Notes: a model not told the origin generated them from the sequence alone. Positions 26,006 to 34,400 are shown, counted from the stretch's first letter. The stretch: DNA of 34,407 nucleotides from JACPLA01 sp035291905 (GCA_035291905.1 DATDRF010000218.1:1-34407); one strand, 5' to 3'. Numbers and translations: made by a program.

Positions 26006-27706
26006 TCACTTGATGAGAAGCATTTTCTTCGCAAACACCTGGTAGGGCGTTGAGAGCCGATAGAAATAAACACCCGAGACCAGTTTGGTTCCGTCGAAGT
26101 CCACGGTGAATGTCCCCGCGGGCCTGACCTCATTCACCAGCGTTGCCACCTTGCGTCCCAGCAGATCGAAAACCTCGAGAAGGACTTTCGTCTGATTCGG
26201 TACAGAATAGGTGATCCTGGTTGCCGGGTTGAACGGATTCGGGTAATTCTGTTCAAGTGCGAACGCATCCGGGATTACAGATTCCGGTCCTTCAACACCT
26301 GAAATGGGATCCCCAAGCCATGCCGATTTAGCGGTCGGATACCAGTTCAAATCTCCCGCCGGATACCCGCCCTGACCTCCCGTATAGGCCAACGTCGATG
26401 TTCCGTACGAAGCATTCAGAGTATCGCGGTAGTATCGGATAACTCTCCGATCGAAATCATCCCTTGCGAGGACGAAGTTCGTCTGCACTTTTTGCCTCAG
26501 GCCGCCGGCGACAGTATCTTCGTACCAACGCATCATGTTCGACATGAGCCTGGGGATATTCACCATAGCCAGAGTGTCACGTTTGAACGCGTTCACCGAG
26601 TCTCCACCCTGGGCTTGGAGCTTGCTGTTGATATGCCATGAGAGAGGCGATCCAATCGGGTAACTGAAGTCGGTCAGGAAGGCCTTCCCGGAATCGGAAA
26701 TGGCGTACCAGTTGTTGCGAATCCTCCAAACCGTTGAATCGTTCGGTGCGGAGAAAATCCAGGTGATTCTGCTTCTTCCGTTCGGATAAAACTCGCCGGT
26801 GTTTGCCCACTCCGCTGCCCTGGTTGCATCCGTCGAGTCCTCGCCGAGCGAAAATCCGTCGACAAACAGATTGTCCGCGATGGTCATCATCTGGCCAAGG
26901 TTTCCCAGGGAAAGGAGCCCGTGGAACCCCATGCCGTTGACGAACGTATTATGCTGAATCCGTCCGTACTTGATAACCCCCGTTCCAGCCCCTGGATTAC
27001 TGAAATTGTAGTGCCTGACAGCCCTGTCCTGATAATTGACAAATGTGTTGTTGATGAGAACGAAGGTGTCAACCGCAGCCTCTCGCAAGTCGAATCCCTT
27101 GCCGGCGCCGAGGTTCGAGGTCGTCAGGGCCCCCATGTTGGCAAAGATGCTGTTCACGGCTGAGACTTTCACCGCATTGAAGCCGGTCCGGATGTGCTGC
27201 CCGTTGATGTTCGAAAGGACGACTCCATCCAGAATGATGGAAGAGCCGACAGCCGTGGTATTCACCAAACCACCCTGCACGCCGCCGACCCGGTCCGGTT
27301 CTGGCTCATAGTACCCTGCTATGCAGATGTTAGTCATCTCGAGATTTCCGCCGTTCAGCACAACAAAGTTTCCGGGCGGCCGGGTGGGTGATCCGCCTGT
27401 TCCGGTTTCCCAAAGATAGATGATGGGTTTCTTGGTTCCTGTCCCGGTTGCCCTCAAGCGCAGTGTCTCCCCCGCCTGAATCGTGATGATGGCGTGGGTG
27501 AGGTACACCGAATCCCGCTTGAATTCGTAGACGCGATTCGCCAGCAACCCGCCGGTATTCGTTGTGTCGGCAATGAACTGCTTGTCGACATATCGTAACG
27601 TATCGCCGTTGTAAGGAAGGAGGGTGAGGACGGCTTCCTGACTGTACGATGTCGCGGCGAAGAGGAGAAGCAACAGAAGAACTGTTCCGATTATTCGATA
27701 ATGCAT
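26006..27706 (-). CDS. T9SS-sorted beta-helix protein, pectin-lyase-like fold
   Basis: A 566-residue exported protein. The ATG at 27706 has a strong GGGAGGT just upstream and starts a signal peptide (MHYRIIGTVLLLLLL to SYSQ), so the longer frame to 27826 is not used. The central 300 residues have repeating short strands (GGNLEMTNICIAGY, VNSIFANMG, INNTFVNYQDRAVRHYN, IQHNTFVNGMGF, IADNLFVDG) typical of a right-handed beta-helix, resembling the DUF4957/DUF5123 proteins of Bacteroidota pectin loci. I cannot identify catalytic acids, so it may bind rather than cut pectin. Residues about 480-566 are a T9SS sorting domain (QNYPNPFNPATRITYSVP, SGVYFYRL, KKMLLIK). It follows the TonB receptor gene after 119 bp and ends at a strong terminator. 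Confidence 0.8.
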   Translation of the reverse strand: MHYRIIGTVLLLLLLFAATSYSQEAVLTLLPYNGDTLRYVDKQFIADTTNTGGLLANRVYEFKRDSVYLTHAIITIQAGETLRLRATGTGTKKPIIYLWETGTGGSPTRPPGNFVVLNGGNLEMTNICIAGYYEPEPDRVGGVQGGLVNTTAVGSSIILDGVVLSNINGQHIRTGFNAVKVSAVNSIFANMGALTTSNLGAGKGFDLREAAVDTFVLINNTFVNYQDRAVRHYNFSNPGAGTGVIKYGRIQHNTFVNGMGFHGLLSLGNLGQMMTIADNLFVDGFSLGEDSTDATRAAEWANTGEFYPNGRSRITWIFSAPNDSTVWRIRNNWYAISDSGKAFLTDFSYPIGSPLSWHINSKLQAQGGDSVNAFKRDTLAMVNIPRLMSNMMRWYEDTVAGGLRQKVQTNFVLARDDFDRRVIRYYRDTLNASYGTSTLAYTGGQGGYPAGDLNWYPTAKSAWLGDPISGVEGPESVIPDAFALEQNYPNPFNPATRITYSVPNQTKVLLEVFDLLGRKVATLVNEVRPAGTFTVDFDGTKLVSGVYFYRLSTPYQVFAKKMLLIK

Positions 27707-27825
27707 AATTACCTCCCTGCGATTTTGACGATGGTTGAAAAAATTTGAACAACGATTCCCTGTCGGCAGCACCTCCTTGTGGGAAGATAGTACGTCATGA
27801 TTGGAAGAGTGGTTTGTTCGTTTCA

Positions 27826-30825
27826 CTACAGTTCTATTGTAACGCCAAAATCGCCTGTCAATCCGTACCTCTCCCTTTGATCAAACAACGACAGGCCGTA
27901 TTTTCTGTCGGAAACCGTTGTCCCTTCCTCAATATTCGTCACGTTATTGACATTAACGAACACGGCGAGATAATCGGTGATCCTCTGCTTCAATGTCAGA
28001 TCGATTCTCGTGTAGGCGACGGTGACACGGTCTGACTGGCCGCCTGCTGAAAACGAGACATTGTGTTTTCCCTTGTGGAAGAGGGACAATCGTCCCGAGA
28101 AGCCCCCAAGATCAAAACCGAGGGCAATGTTGCCGAAGAATTCCGGCATTCCCTCCAGCTTCTGTTCGGTCTCAACCAGAATGTTCTTCGATTTCGTGAG
28201 AGGGAAATCACCCGAGGTATCGACATATTGGACGGTCCGGGATCCGTAAACAATCGTCTTGGAGTCCACAATCGACGCATTATAAGAGAGAACGAAGTTG
28301 TTCCACGGGGCCGGCAGGAAATGGAAATTGATCTGGTGCTCGAATTCGAATCCCCACAGTTTCGTCGGCTTCGGGGAGTTGTAGGGAAACGTGAGATTGA
28401 AAGGCGTGGTGGGAGTCGGCATATTGCTCTTCCAGGTTATGCCGAACCGTTGCATAAGCGTATCACCAACCGTGTTGAAATTGTTCAACATGTGATACAT
28501 ATCTTTGATCTCTTTGTAGTACGCCGAGAGAGAAATGAGGCCGAACGAATTGTCATAGAATGACGTATTGATTTCATAGTTCCATGCGCTCGATGTCTTG
28601 AGGGACGTGTTCCCCACATACAGCAGGAACTGGGTATTGCTCGCTTCTGCCGGACGGCCCGCGATGTAGCGGTTCAGCCGCATATTGAAATCGGGCCTCC
28701 CGAGTGCCTTGTAGGCTGCCAATCGGACATTGATCCAGTCCAGCGGCCTGAATGAGATGTTGAGGTTGGGCAGGACGAGCGTTTGTGCGAACGAAGACGA
28801 CGTATCCCGGATGGTATTCGATTGAACGGGAAAACCGGTCACCGGTGCCGGCATGAAGGTGGAAAAGTAATCGTTTGTCTCTTTCTCTATCCTCGCTCCT
28901 GCAATAATGGTGAGCGATTGTCCGACGTTCAGGGTGTTCATCGCGTACGCAGCCGTCACTCGTTCCGTCACGAAATACTCGTCATAGCGAATAAGGGGAT
29001 TCACCCATATCTCGTACTCGTTCCCCGTCGGATCAATACCGTATTTGTTCAATTCTCTCCATTGACGCATTTTCGGTTCAGCAATAAGGGGATTGAGGAA
29101 ATAGGAATCCTCGACATGCCGGGCATCCAGGAGCGGCCTCCAAAAGAACTCGTTGATTCCGATGAATGTGCCCGACCCGCTTTGCCGCCATGCCTCAAAG
29201 TAGGTCCCGGTGAAGTCCTTTGGCCTGATTGTTCCGTCGGGCAGTTTCTCGTGAGTCTTCCATTTGCCAAGATAGTAAGGAGTAAGATCCTCGCGTCTCA
29301 GGTTCGACCTGTCCTTGATCTTCATCTTGCCGCCGATCTTTATTTCGCCGGAAATTACATCGCCGAAGAGATATTGTTTCCCGACATCGACGAAGGCGGT
29401 CTTCTCCTTGTCATAGTTATCCTGTGTCCGGAAATATGCCCAATACAATGACGCGTTCGCAAAATTGTTCACCGCGTAAGGAATGAGCTGTTCCGGTCCG
29501 GAAGCGAGCTTGGGTGACGAGGCCATGCCAGAAGGCTCTACGAAGATCGTCTCGTAATCAAAGGGATAATCCGACCCGGACTCGGCGAACGAAAGGCCCC
29601 ACTTGAATACGATATCGAGGAGATTGTTGTCACCTGTCACGGAGCTGTTGAACGTCCTGATATTCTGTTCGCGGTCTCGGTAGTCATATACCGGCAAGCC
29701 GCTCTGGCTTCCTCCCCCGTTCGAAGGGTAATCCCGTGCGGACCAGAAGTAATCCCTGTTTGTTCTGCCGAATACGTTGCTGATCTTCACCGTTCCCCCA
29801 TCGGGCGTGGCAACATCAAGCAGGAGGCTTAATCCCTCCCGTTTCCTCGTTTCGTCGGTGAATTCCAGAAGGAAATCGTTGATATAGTACTTGGGAAACC
29901 CCGTGATGTCGTAGTCGACGCCATAATTGACGTTGACGCGTTCGTTGCTTCTGATTCTCTTCTCCAAGTTGCCGGTGAGCTGGACACCTATGAGGTTGTC
30001 CAGAAATCGTTCGCTGTAATGAAGAGCGAGATCGTACTGATCTGTCGATTTCATGAGATGGTTGTAGTCGCCCTTCACATTCACCCTCACTTCTCTCTCC
30101 GCGGGGGCCCTTCGCGTCACAAGATTGATGGTTCCCGCCAGCGCATCTCCATCCTTGTCAGGAGTGAGCGCCTTGAACAATTCCACTCCTGCCAAAGAAC
30201 TCTGCGAGAGCATACTGAGGTCGACTCCTCGGCTTGTCGCGTCGGTAGGAGGAATCTTCACTCCGTCGATCGTGATATTTGTGAACTTGTCTTCAAGGCC
30301 GCGCAAGATCACCTTGTTCGCCTCGCCTCCAGACCTCAGGATCGAGACTCCGGGCAATCGGCCGATCGCTTCGGCTGCGTTGGCATCGGGCAGTTCCTGG
30401 ATCTTTTCCCGCGAGACAACGTTGATGATCGTGTTGGAGGTGATCTGCTGGTTAATCGCTGCGACCTGACCGCGGGCCTGCGCAGTCACAACCACCTCTT
30501 CTCCTTCGAGGATATCGGGCGCCAGCTTCACGTCGAGGTTCGTCTCCTGATTGGAAACGCTCACCTGGTATTCCCTCGGCTTGTAGCCGATGTACGAGAT
30601 TCTCAGGGTATAGGTCCCAGCCGGTATGTTGGCGATTCGGAATCTTCCCTCACGGTCGGAGGCATTTCCCAGCGAGGTTCCGGGAAGAAAAACATTCGCG
30701 CCGATCAGAATTTCGTTCGAGAGTGAGTCTGTCACTGTACCGGTGAGAATACCCTGGCTTAAAAGAATCGATGGAAAAATGAAGAGGATAAACGAGATTC
30801 GCCGAACAACGCTTCGGATGTTCAT
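27826..30825 (-). CDS. TonB-dependent receptor with carboxypeptidase-regulatory-like domain
   Basis: A 999-residue outer-membrane receptor. A signal peptide ends at ILLSQ (24), then a carboxypeptidase-regulatory-like domain (LTGTVTDSLSNEILIGANVF, 27-105), EGEEVVVTAQARGQ as the likely TonB box, and a plug with NTIINVVSREKIQELPDANA, IGRLPGVSILRSGGEANKVI and VILRGLEDKFTNITIDGVKI. The barrel ends YGLTGDFGVTIEL. The plug style resembles carbohydrate-linked receptors of Proteobacteria and FCB bacteria more than SusC. It is first in its own transcript, behind a TTGACA promoter and a GGTAA-repeat operator region, and is followed by the beta-helix protein, which may be its surface partner. Confidence 0.92.
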   Translation of the reverse strand: MNIRSVVRRISFILFIFPSILLSQGILTGTVTDSLSNEILIGANVFLPGTSLGNASDREGRFRIANIPAGTYTLRISYIGYKPREYQVSVSNQETNLDVKLAPDILEGEEVVVTAQARGQVAAINQQITSNTIINVVSREKIQELPDANAAEAIGRLPGVSILRSGGEANKVILRGLEDKFTNITIDGVKIPPTDATSRGVDLSMLSQSSLAGVELFKALTPDKDGDALAGTINLVTRRAPAEREVRVNVKGDYNHLMKSTDQYDLALHYSERFLDNLIGVQLTGNLEKRIRSNERVNVNYGVDYDITGFPKYYINDFLLEFTDETRKREGLSLLLDVATPDGGTVKISNVFGRTNRDYFWSARDYPSNGGGSQSGLPVYDYRDREQNIRTFNSSVTGDNNLLDIVFKWGLSFAESGSDYPFDYETIFVEPSGMASSPKLASGPEQLIPYAVNNFANASLYWAYFRTQDNYDKEKTAFVDVGKQYLFGDVISGEIKIGGKMKIKDRSNLRREDLTPYYLGKWKTHEKLPDGTIRPKDFTGTYFEAWRQSGSGTFIGINEFFWRPLLDARHVEDSYFLNPLIAEPKMRQWRELNKYGIDPTGNEYEIWVNPLIRYDEYFVTERVTAAYAMNTLNVGQSLTIIAGARIEKETNDYFSTFMPAPVTGFPVQSNTIRDTSSSFAQTLVLPNLNISFRPLDWINVRLAAYKALGRPDFNMRLNRYIAGRPAEASNTQFLLYVGNTSLKTSSAWNYEINTSFYDNSFGLISLSAYYKEIKDMYHMLNNFNTVGDTLMQRFGITWKSNMPTPTTPFNLTFPYNSPKPTKLWGFEFEHQINFHFLPAPWNNFVLSYNASIVDSKTIVYGSRTVQYVDTSGDFPLTKSKNILVETEQKLEGMPEFFGNIALGFDLGGFSGRLSLFHKGKHNVSFSAGGQSDRVTVAYTRIDLTLKQRITDYLAVFVNVNNVTNIEEGTTVSDRKYGLSLFDQRERYGLTGDFGVTIEL

Positions 30826-30853
30826 AGCTGAGCCTTCAAGAGGGAGAACAGGG

Positions 30854-30915
30854 AGCGGTAACTTAATCGGTAACTTTACCGCTACAATGATGCGAAGAAC
30901 GACTCTTTATGTCAA
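30854..30915 (-). promoter_or_regulatory. Promoter and compound operator upstream of the TonB receptor gene
   Basis: Minus strand: TTGACA (30910-30915), 17 bp, a weak CATCAT -10, then TAGCGGTAAAGT (30873-30884). Two nested dyads are visible: CGGTAA-CT-TTACCG (30868-30881) and AGCGGTAA (30854-30861) with TTACCGCT (30876-30883), whose arms are 22 bp apart centre to centre, two helical turns. The 12-mer is identical to that before the PL9 gene. Likely the binding region of a dimeric regulator. Confidence 0.65.
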
Positions 30916-30965
30916 GGGAAAAACGCTCAAAAGGAGGGAAAACGCGAACGACTCTTATTTTACGA

Positions 30966-30994
30966 TGTAAGATATTACTTTCGAAATACTTACA
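30966..30994. promoter_or_regulatory. Imperfect 29-bp dyad downstream of the PL10 gene
   Basis: TGTAAG (30966-30971) and CTTACA (30989-30994) with partial symmetry between. It could be a weak transcript-end hairpin for the PL10 gene or an upstream site for the TonB receptor promoter. No T-run follows. The rest of 30916-31069 shows nothing recognisable. Confidence 0.3.
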
Positions 30995-31069
30995 AAGAAA
31001 TGACGGGGGGATGCGAGATCGGGGAGAGTCCTGCTAAGAAGAAGGAAGAATTTGTTGAAAAAATGATGG

Positions 31070-32254
31070 TCAGAGTCGGTTTCGCCGCCGCCACTTCGGA
31101 TACTCGGCCAGAACCTTGGCCGGGTCGTACGTGTACCACGCATACCCGGTCCGCCGTTCACGATCCACTTCAGTCATTGAATAGACCGGCCTGCCGTCCC
31201 GATTGGCGAAGAGAGGGCGGTTTGTTCCAGGTTCATAGAACCGTGCCCAGATCGGAGGGGCAGCGGTGTCCTCCACAACGACCTTGTCATCGCTGGCCGT
31301 GTGATAAATGTATTCAGTCTTCGGGGCCTCCACGGTCTCTACCCGTATCCCCAGGATTCTTGATCGCTCGAACCACCGTACGGCACCTTCAACAGACTTC
31401 ACAACTGGCGGGGAAGGATCATCAAGGCTCATGAGGAACAGGACGATCCCGGCGCTTTCCATGGAGGTCGCCGAGGCGAGCTCAAATGTTCTCGCATTGC
31501 GCGGCAGCAGCGTCACATCGTCATGTTGCTGACACCACACTGTGAGAGTCTCCTTTTCCATGATCTGACTGCGAATGATGCAATCGATTCCCTTCGCAAA
31601 TGCCGACTTGATCCTCTCTTTCAGAGAAGCGTCTACAAACTTGTATTCGCGCTTCCCGCTGATAATCTTCCGAAGGAGCTTCATCACGCCTATCATTGCT
31701 CCGTCGTTGTACGTGACATACCGACGATAACCGCTCCGGTCGGGAAAATACTGAGGCCATCCCCCATGTTCATATTGAGCGCGAAGAATGAACGCGAGTC
31801 CCTCAAGGCTTCCCTTCCTATATCTCTCGTCGCCTGTCTGGTCGAATGCCTTCGCAAGATATGCCACGTGAGAGTACGTCGCACCGTTGTCAAACGTCGT
31901 GGCCCCCGTATCGGCCCTTGCCCTCAGTACTGCAGCCTTCTGTTCATCCGTCAGAACCGCCCTCATATCGTAATTCTTCGGCCAGCCCCCGTTGAGCTTC
32001 TGAAAAAGGAGGACATTCTCAGCAATGGCGCGGACCTCTGAGGGGTCATATCTCTTCTGCTGCGGAAGCGGATCGATGATCCGTTCTTCGTCGCGGATGT
32101 CGTACCAGTGATGGGAGCTGTCCCAGAAATCGGACAGACCGGCTTCACCTTCTTCATCTGCCGTTTCGCGGGCACATGAAGGACTTGCCAGGACAAGCAC
32201 GGCGATCATGATACATCGAAACATCGAATGCAGGAGTGCTCTATCGTTGCTCAT
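31070..32254 (-). CDS. PL10 pectate lyase
   Basis: An exported (alpha/alpha)-barrel pectate lyase of family PL10, cutting de-esterified polygalacturonate by elimination. The 394 residues have an N-terminal hydrophobic segment ending ASPSCARE; the cysteine may be lipidated but the lipobox is atypical. PL10 motifs in order: LLFQKLNGGWPKNYDM (83-97), TTFDNGATYSHVAYLAKAF (119-137), AQYEHGGWPQYFPDRSGYRR (159-178), YNDGAMIGVM (182-191), and ARTFELASATSMES, whose arginine (Arg255) fits the catalytic base of the family. It has no sorting domain, unlike PL9. Its start overlaps the cupin gene by 14 bp; an ATG at 32224 would remove the overlap but has no better ribosome-binding site. Confidence 0.94.
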   Translation of the reverse strand: MSNDRALLHSMFRCIMIAVLVLASPSCARETADEEGEAGLSDFWDSSHHWYDIRDEERIIDPLPQQKRYDPSEVRAIAENVLLFQKLNGGWPKNYDMRAVLTDEQKAAVLRARADTGATTFDNGATYSHVAYLAKAFDQTGDERYRKGSLEGLAFILRAQYEHGGWPQYFPDRSGYRRYVTYNDGAMIGVMKLLRKIISGKREYKFVDASLKERIKSAFAKGIDCIIRSQIMEKETLTVWCQQHDDVTLLPRNARTFELASATSMESAGIVLFLMSLDDPSPPVVKSVEGAVRWFERSRILGIRVETVEAPKTEYIYHTASDDKVVVEDTAAPPIWARFYEPGTNRPLFANRDGRPVYSMTEVDRERRTGYAWYTYDPAKVLAEYPKWRRRNRL

Positions 32255-32660
32255 ATTTCTTGATCACAAGGTACTTCAACACCGAATCGCCGACATTGCG
32301 GATACCATGCTCGCTGTTTGGCGGGCAATAGAAGCTTGAATACGGCTCACCAGTCTTTGTTTTGCCATCCAGATAAAACTCTGCCTTTCCTTCAAGAACG
32401 AAAAAGAACTCGTCCTCTGCATGCTTGTGCGGGGCATGAGTGGCCTCATGAGGCGCAACCACGCTCATCTTCAGCGTTCGGCCATCCAGGAACTGTTTGC
32501 CAACAAACCAATACTGATACCCGACCTTGGTGGACTCGATGCGCGAGATGTCGAACTGATTGACACACTCATCAAGAGTGAATCGCCGTGCGGTCTGTGC
32601 CTGCTGTGCGTAAACCCACGAGGAGAGGATGAGAAACATCGAGAGAAGAGACGGACGCAT
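32241..32660 (-). CDS. Exported small cupin-domain protein
   Basis: A 139-residue protein with a signal peptide (MRPSLLSMFLILSSWVYAQ) and a single cupin fold. Cupin motif 1 is APHKHAEDEFFFVLEGKAEF and motif 2 is YCPPNSEHGIRN, giving likely metal ligands from the two histidines of HKH, a glutamate and the later histidine. The ATG at 32660 is chosen because AGGAAC lies just upstream and it begins the signal peptide; the longer frame to 32747 is unlikely. Its overlap with the PL10 gene shows co-expression. Cupins next to pectin lyases can bind or isomerise uronates (KdgF acts on unsaturated uronates in the cytoplasm), but an exported form with this role is not established, so function is inference. 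Confidence 0.8.
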   Translation of the reverse strand: MRPSLLSMFLILSSWVYAQQAQTARRFTLDECVNQFDISRIESTKVGYQYWFVGKQFLDGRTLKMSVVAPHEATHAPHKHAEDEFFFVLEGKAEFYLDGKTKTGEPYSSFYCPPNSEHGIRNVGDSVLKYLVIKKYEQR

Positions 32661-32750
32661 GATTGTTCCTGAAATTAGATGTGGTGCAGACAAAGTACGA
32701 AAGCGATCGAGTGAAAACAAGCAATCCGAATGTTGTTCTCTGTGCATTCT

Positions 32751-32770
32751 CCCAAAGGGATCCCTTTGGG
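32751..32770. promoter_or_regulatory. Perfect 20-bp palindrome
   Basis: CCCAAAGGGATCCCTTTGGG is an exact dyad, ending in TTTT on the plus side. It lies 91 bp before the cupin start and 257 bp before uxuA. It may be an operator acting on both divergent genes; a terminator is less likely because no plus-strand gene ends nearby. Confidence 0.55.
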
Positions 32771-32869
32771 TTTTGTGACCTTTATGGAAGAACTTTAACC
32801 ACAGAGCTCACGCCTGCGTGCCCGCCTGCCTTTTTGAGAAACAAATTTGGCGGGCAGGCCGAAACATCG

Positions 32870-32897
32870 CGTGCCTGCACTTCAGCGTGCAGGCACG
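32870..32897. repeat. Perfect 11-bp hairpin within the left repeat cluster
   Basis: CGTGCCTGCAC (32870-32880), loop TTCAGC, GTGCAGGCACG (32887-32897). Other arms nearby are GCCCGCC (32820-32826) with GGCGGGC (32849-32855), and GTGCT with AGCAC (32914-32925). This is intergenic palindromic repeat DNA. Confidence 0.8.
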
Positions 32898-33026
32898 GAG
32901 AAGGCACACCTGCGTGCTGAAGCACTACGGTGCGCAAGCACGAAGGGCACAGAGTGATTGAAGGTTCACCCGTTATTGCGTACATTGTGCAAGATTCTTT
33001 TTTCACAACATCAGGAAGTGGTGTCG

Positions 33027-34217
33027 ATGGCTCTGGAACAGACATGGAGATGGTTCGGCCCGAAAGATCCTGTGACTCTGAAGGAAATCAGGCATACCGG
33101 GGCTTCCGCGGTCGTCACAGCACTCCACCAGATTCCCATTGGGGAAGTGTGGCCCGTGGATGCAATTCTGGAGAGAAAGCGCCTGATCGAGGCCGAGGGA
33201 CTTACATGGTCGGTCGCCGAAAGCCTTCCGGTCCACGAACATATCAAAAAATACGCCGGCAACTACCGGGAACTCATTGGGAAATACACGGAATCAATCG
33301 GGAATCTGGGGAAATGCGGTGTCGATACCGTCTGCTACAATTTCATGCCTGTCCTGGATTGGTCGCGGACTGACCTGCAGGTCGAGTTCAAGGACGGCTC
33401 GATCACAACGAGATTCGAGGGAAGGGTCTTTGCCGCGTTCGATCTTTTTATCCTCAAGCGGCCGGGAGCGGAAAAATCCTATTCGGACGAACAGGTCCGG
33501 GCCGCCCGGGCATATTTTGACGACCTCAACAATGCGCAAAAAGATGCCCTTGTCCAGACCATTCTTCTGGGTTTCCCCGGCTCCGAAGAGGCATATACCA
33601 TCAAACAGTTCAGTGATGCGATTCGGGAGTATCAAAGCATCGGCGACCATGAGCTGATGGAGCATCTCCATGCATTCCTGAAGGAAATCATCCCTGCGGC
33701 CGAAGAATCGGGCGTTTTCATGGCCCTGCACCCGGACGATCCCCCATGGTCACTTCTCGGACTCCCCCGGATCGTCAGCAATGCTGATGATCTCGAACAA
33801 CATCTCAAGGCCGTCGATTCTCCCTCAAACGGACTGACCTTCTGCACAGGCTCGCTTGGGGCGAGTGTCAAGAATAACGTTGGGGAAATGGCGCAGCGCC
33901 TGGCTCAGAAAGTAAACTTCGTTCATCTGAGAAATGTGAGCAGGAACGATCGGGGTGATTTTCTCGAGGACAATCACCTTGAAGGGGATGTAGATATGTA
34001 CAGTGTGATGAAGACGATGGTGATTGAGCAGCAGCGTCGAGAACAGGAGGGGACGAAGAATCGGCGCATGCCATTTCGGCCCGACCATGGGCATCTGACG
34101 ATTGCCGACAGGCTCAAGCCGCGAGTCTATCCCGGGTATTCGCTTTTTGGGAGGATGCGCGCTCTTTCGGAACTGCGCGGATTGGAGGTGGGAATCGAAC
34201 GCTCCTTGCCGGAATGA
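33027..34217 (+). CDS. uxuA: Mannonate dehydratase UxuA
   Basis: Cytoplasmic dehydratase turning D-mannonate into 2-keto-3-deoxygluconate. The 396 residues have the UxuA core: EQTWRWFGPKDPVTL (4-18), VCYNFMPVLDW (102-112), ALHPDDPPWSLLGLPRI (233-249), FCTGSLGA (272-279), FVHLRNV and RPDHGH. His235, Cys273 and His300, with Asp353, fit the known manganese ligands; the His-to-Cys spacing of 38 agrees with characterised enzymes. The ATG at 33027 is chosen over the longer frame because AGGAAGTGG precedes it and the family begins near MEQTWRWFG. It is the only plus-strand gene and is flanked by repeat DNA, yet it supplies the last step before KDG for the galacturonate branch. Fructuronate reductase, needed before it, is not in the window. 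Confidence 0.96.
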   Translation: MALEQTWRWFGPKDPVTLKEIRHTGASAVVTALHQIPIGEVWPVDAILERKRLIEAEGLTWSVAESLPVHEHIKKYAGNYRELIGKYTESIGNLGKCGVDTVCYNFMPVLDWSRTDLQVEFKDGSITTRFEGRVFAAFDLFILKRPGAEKSYSDEQVRAARAYFDDLNNAQKDALVQTILLGFPGSEEAYTIKQFSDAIREYQSIGDHELMEHLHAFLKEIIPAAEESGVFMALHPDDPPWSLLGLPRIVSNADDLEQHLKAVDSPSNGLTFCTGSLGASVKNNVGEMAQRLAQKVNFVHLRNVSRNDRGDFLEDNHLEGDVDMYSVMKTMVIEQQRREQEGTKNRRMPFRPDHGHLTIADRLKPRVYPGYSLFGRMRALSELRGLEVGIERSLPE

Positions 34218-34293
34218 TCTTCGCGAGCGAATGATTCCTCGGTTCATCATTCAACCTTCTTGGCAACCACGAGAACAAGAAGAAGGCACGGAG

Positions 34294-34400
34294 CCTGCCT
34301 GCCCCGACTTTGTCGGGGCCTGCCGGTCTATCTACGATTCTACGAATCGTAGATTCGTAGAACGACTCTCACGAGTCGATAGACTCGTAGAGCAGGCAGG
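34294..34400. repeat. 107-bp nested palindromic element closed by a 9-bp inverted repeat
   Basis: Ends are CCTGCCTGC (34294-34302) and GCAGGCAGG (34392-34400). Inside are GCCCCGAC with GTCGGGGC (34301-34319), ATCTACGATT with AATCGTAGAT (34330-34354) and CGACTC with GAGTCG (34363-34378). Alternative overlapping stems also exist (CTACGAAT with ATTCGTAG; ACGAGT with ACTCGT), so the hairpins are mutually exclusive. It is preceded by AACCACGAG and AAGGCACGGAG words like those upstream of uxuA. No coding capacity. Confidence 0.8.

Larger units (their letters stand above)
32661..33026. other. Divergent intergenic region between the cupin and uxuA genes
   Basis: A 366-bp region separating the leftward pectin genes from rightward uxuA. 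Near the cupin side is a perfect 20-bp palindrome (32751-32770). From about 32798 to 32957 it is a patchwork of ACCACAGAG/GGCACGGAG/GGCACAGAG-like words with GC-rich palindromes set between them. The last 60 bp before uxuA are plain AT-richer DNA that probably holds its promoter, though no convincing -35/-10 pair was seen. Confidence 0.7.

Noticed and set aside
27707..27825. A second AAGGAGGTG (about 27771-27779) upstream of the beta-helix gene, hinting at a leader peptide or longer start
   Set aside because: No ATG follows at a proper distance, and the GGGAGGT next to the ATG at 27706, with the signal peptide, explains the start.
32751..32775. Palindrome followed by TTTT as an intrinsic terminator
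   Set aside because: No plus-strand gene ends upstream of it; the nearest gene to the left is transcribed away from it.
32798..32957. Possible tRNA or structured ncRNA in the GC-rich palindromic DNA
   Set aside because: Stems are separate hairpins and do not form a cloverleaf; the flanking words match repeat DNA on the far side of uxuA.
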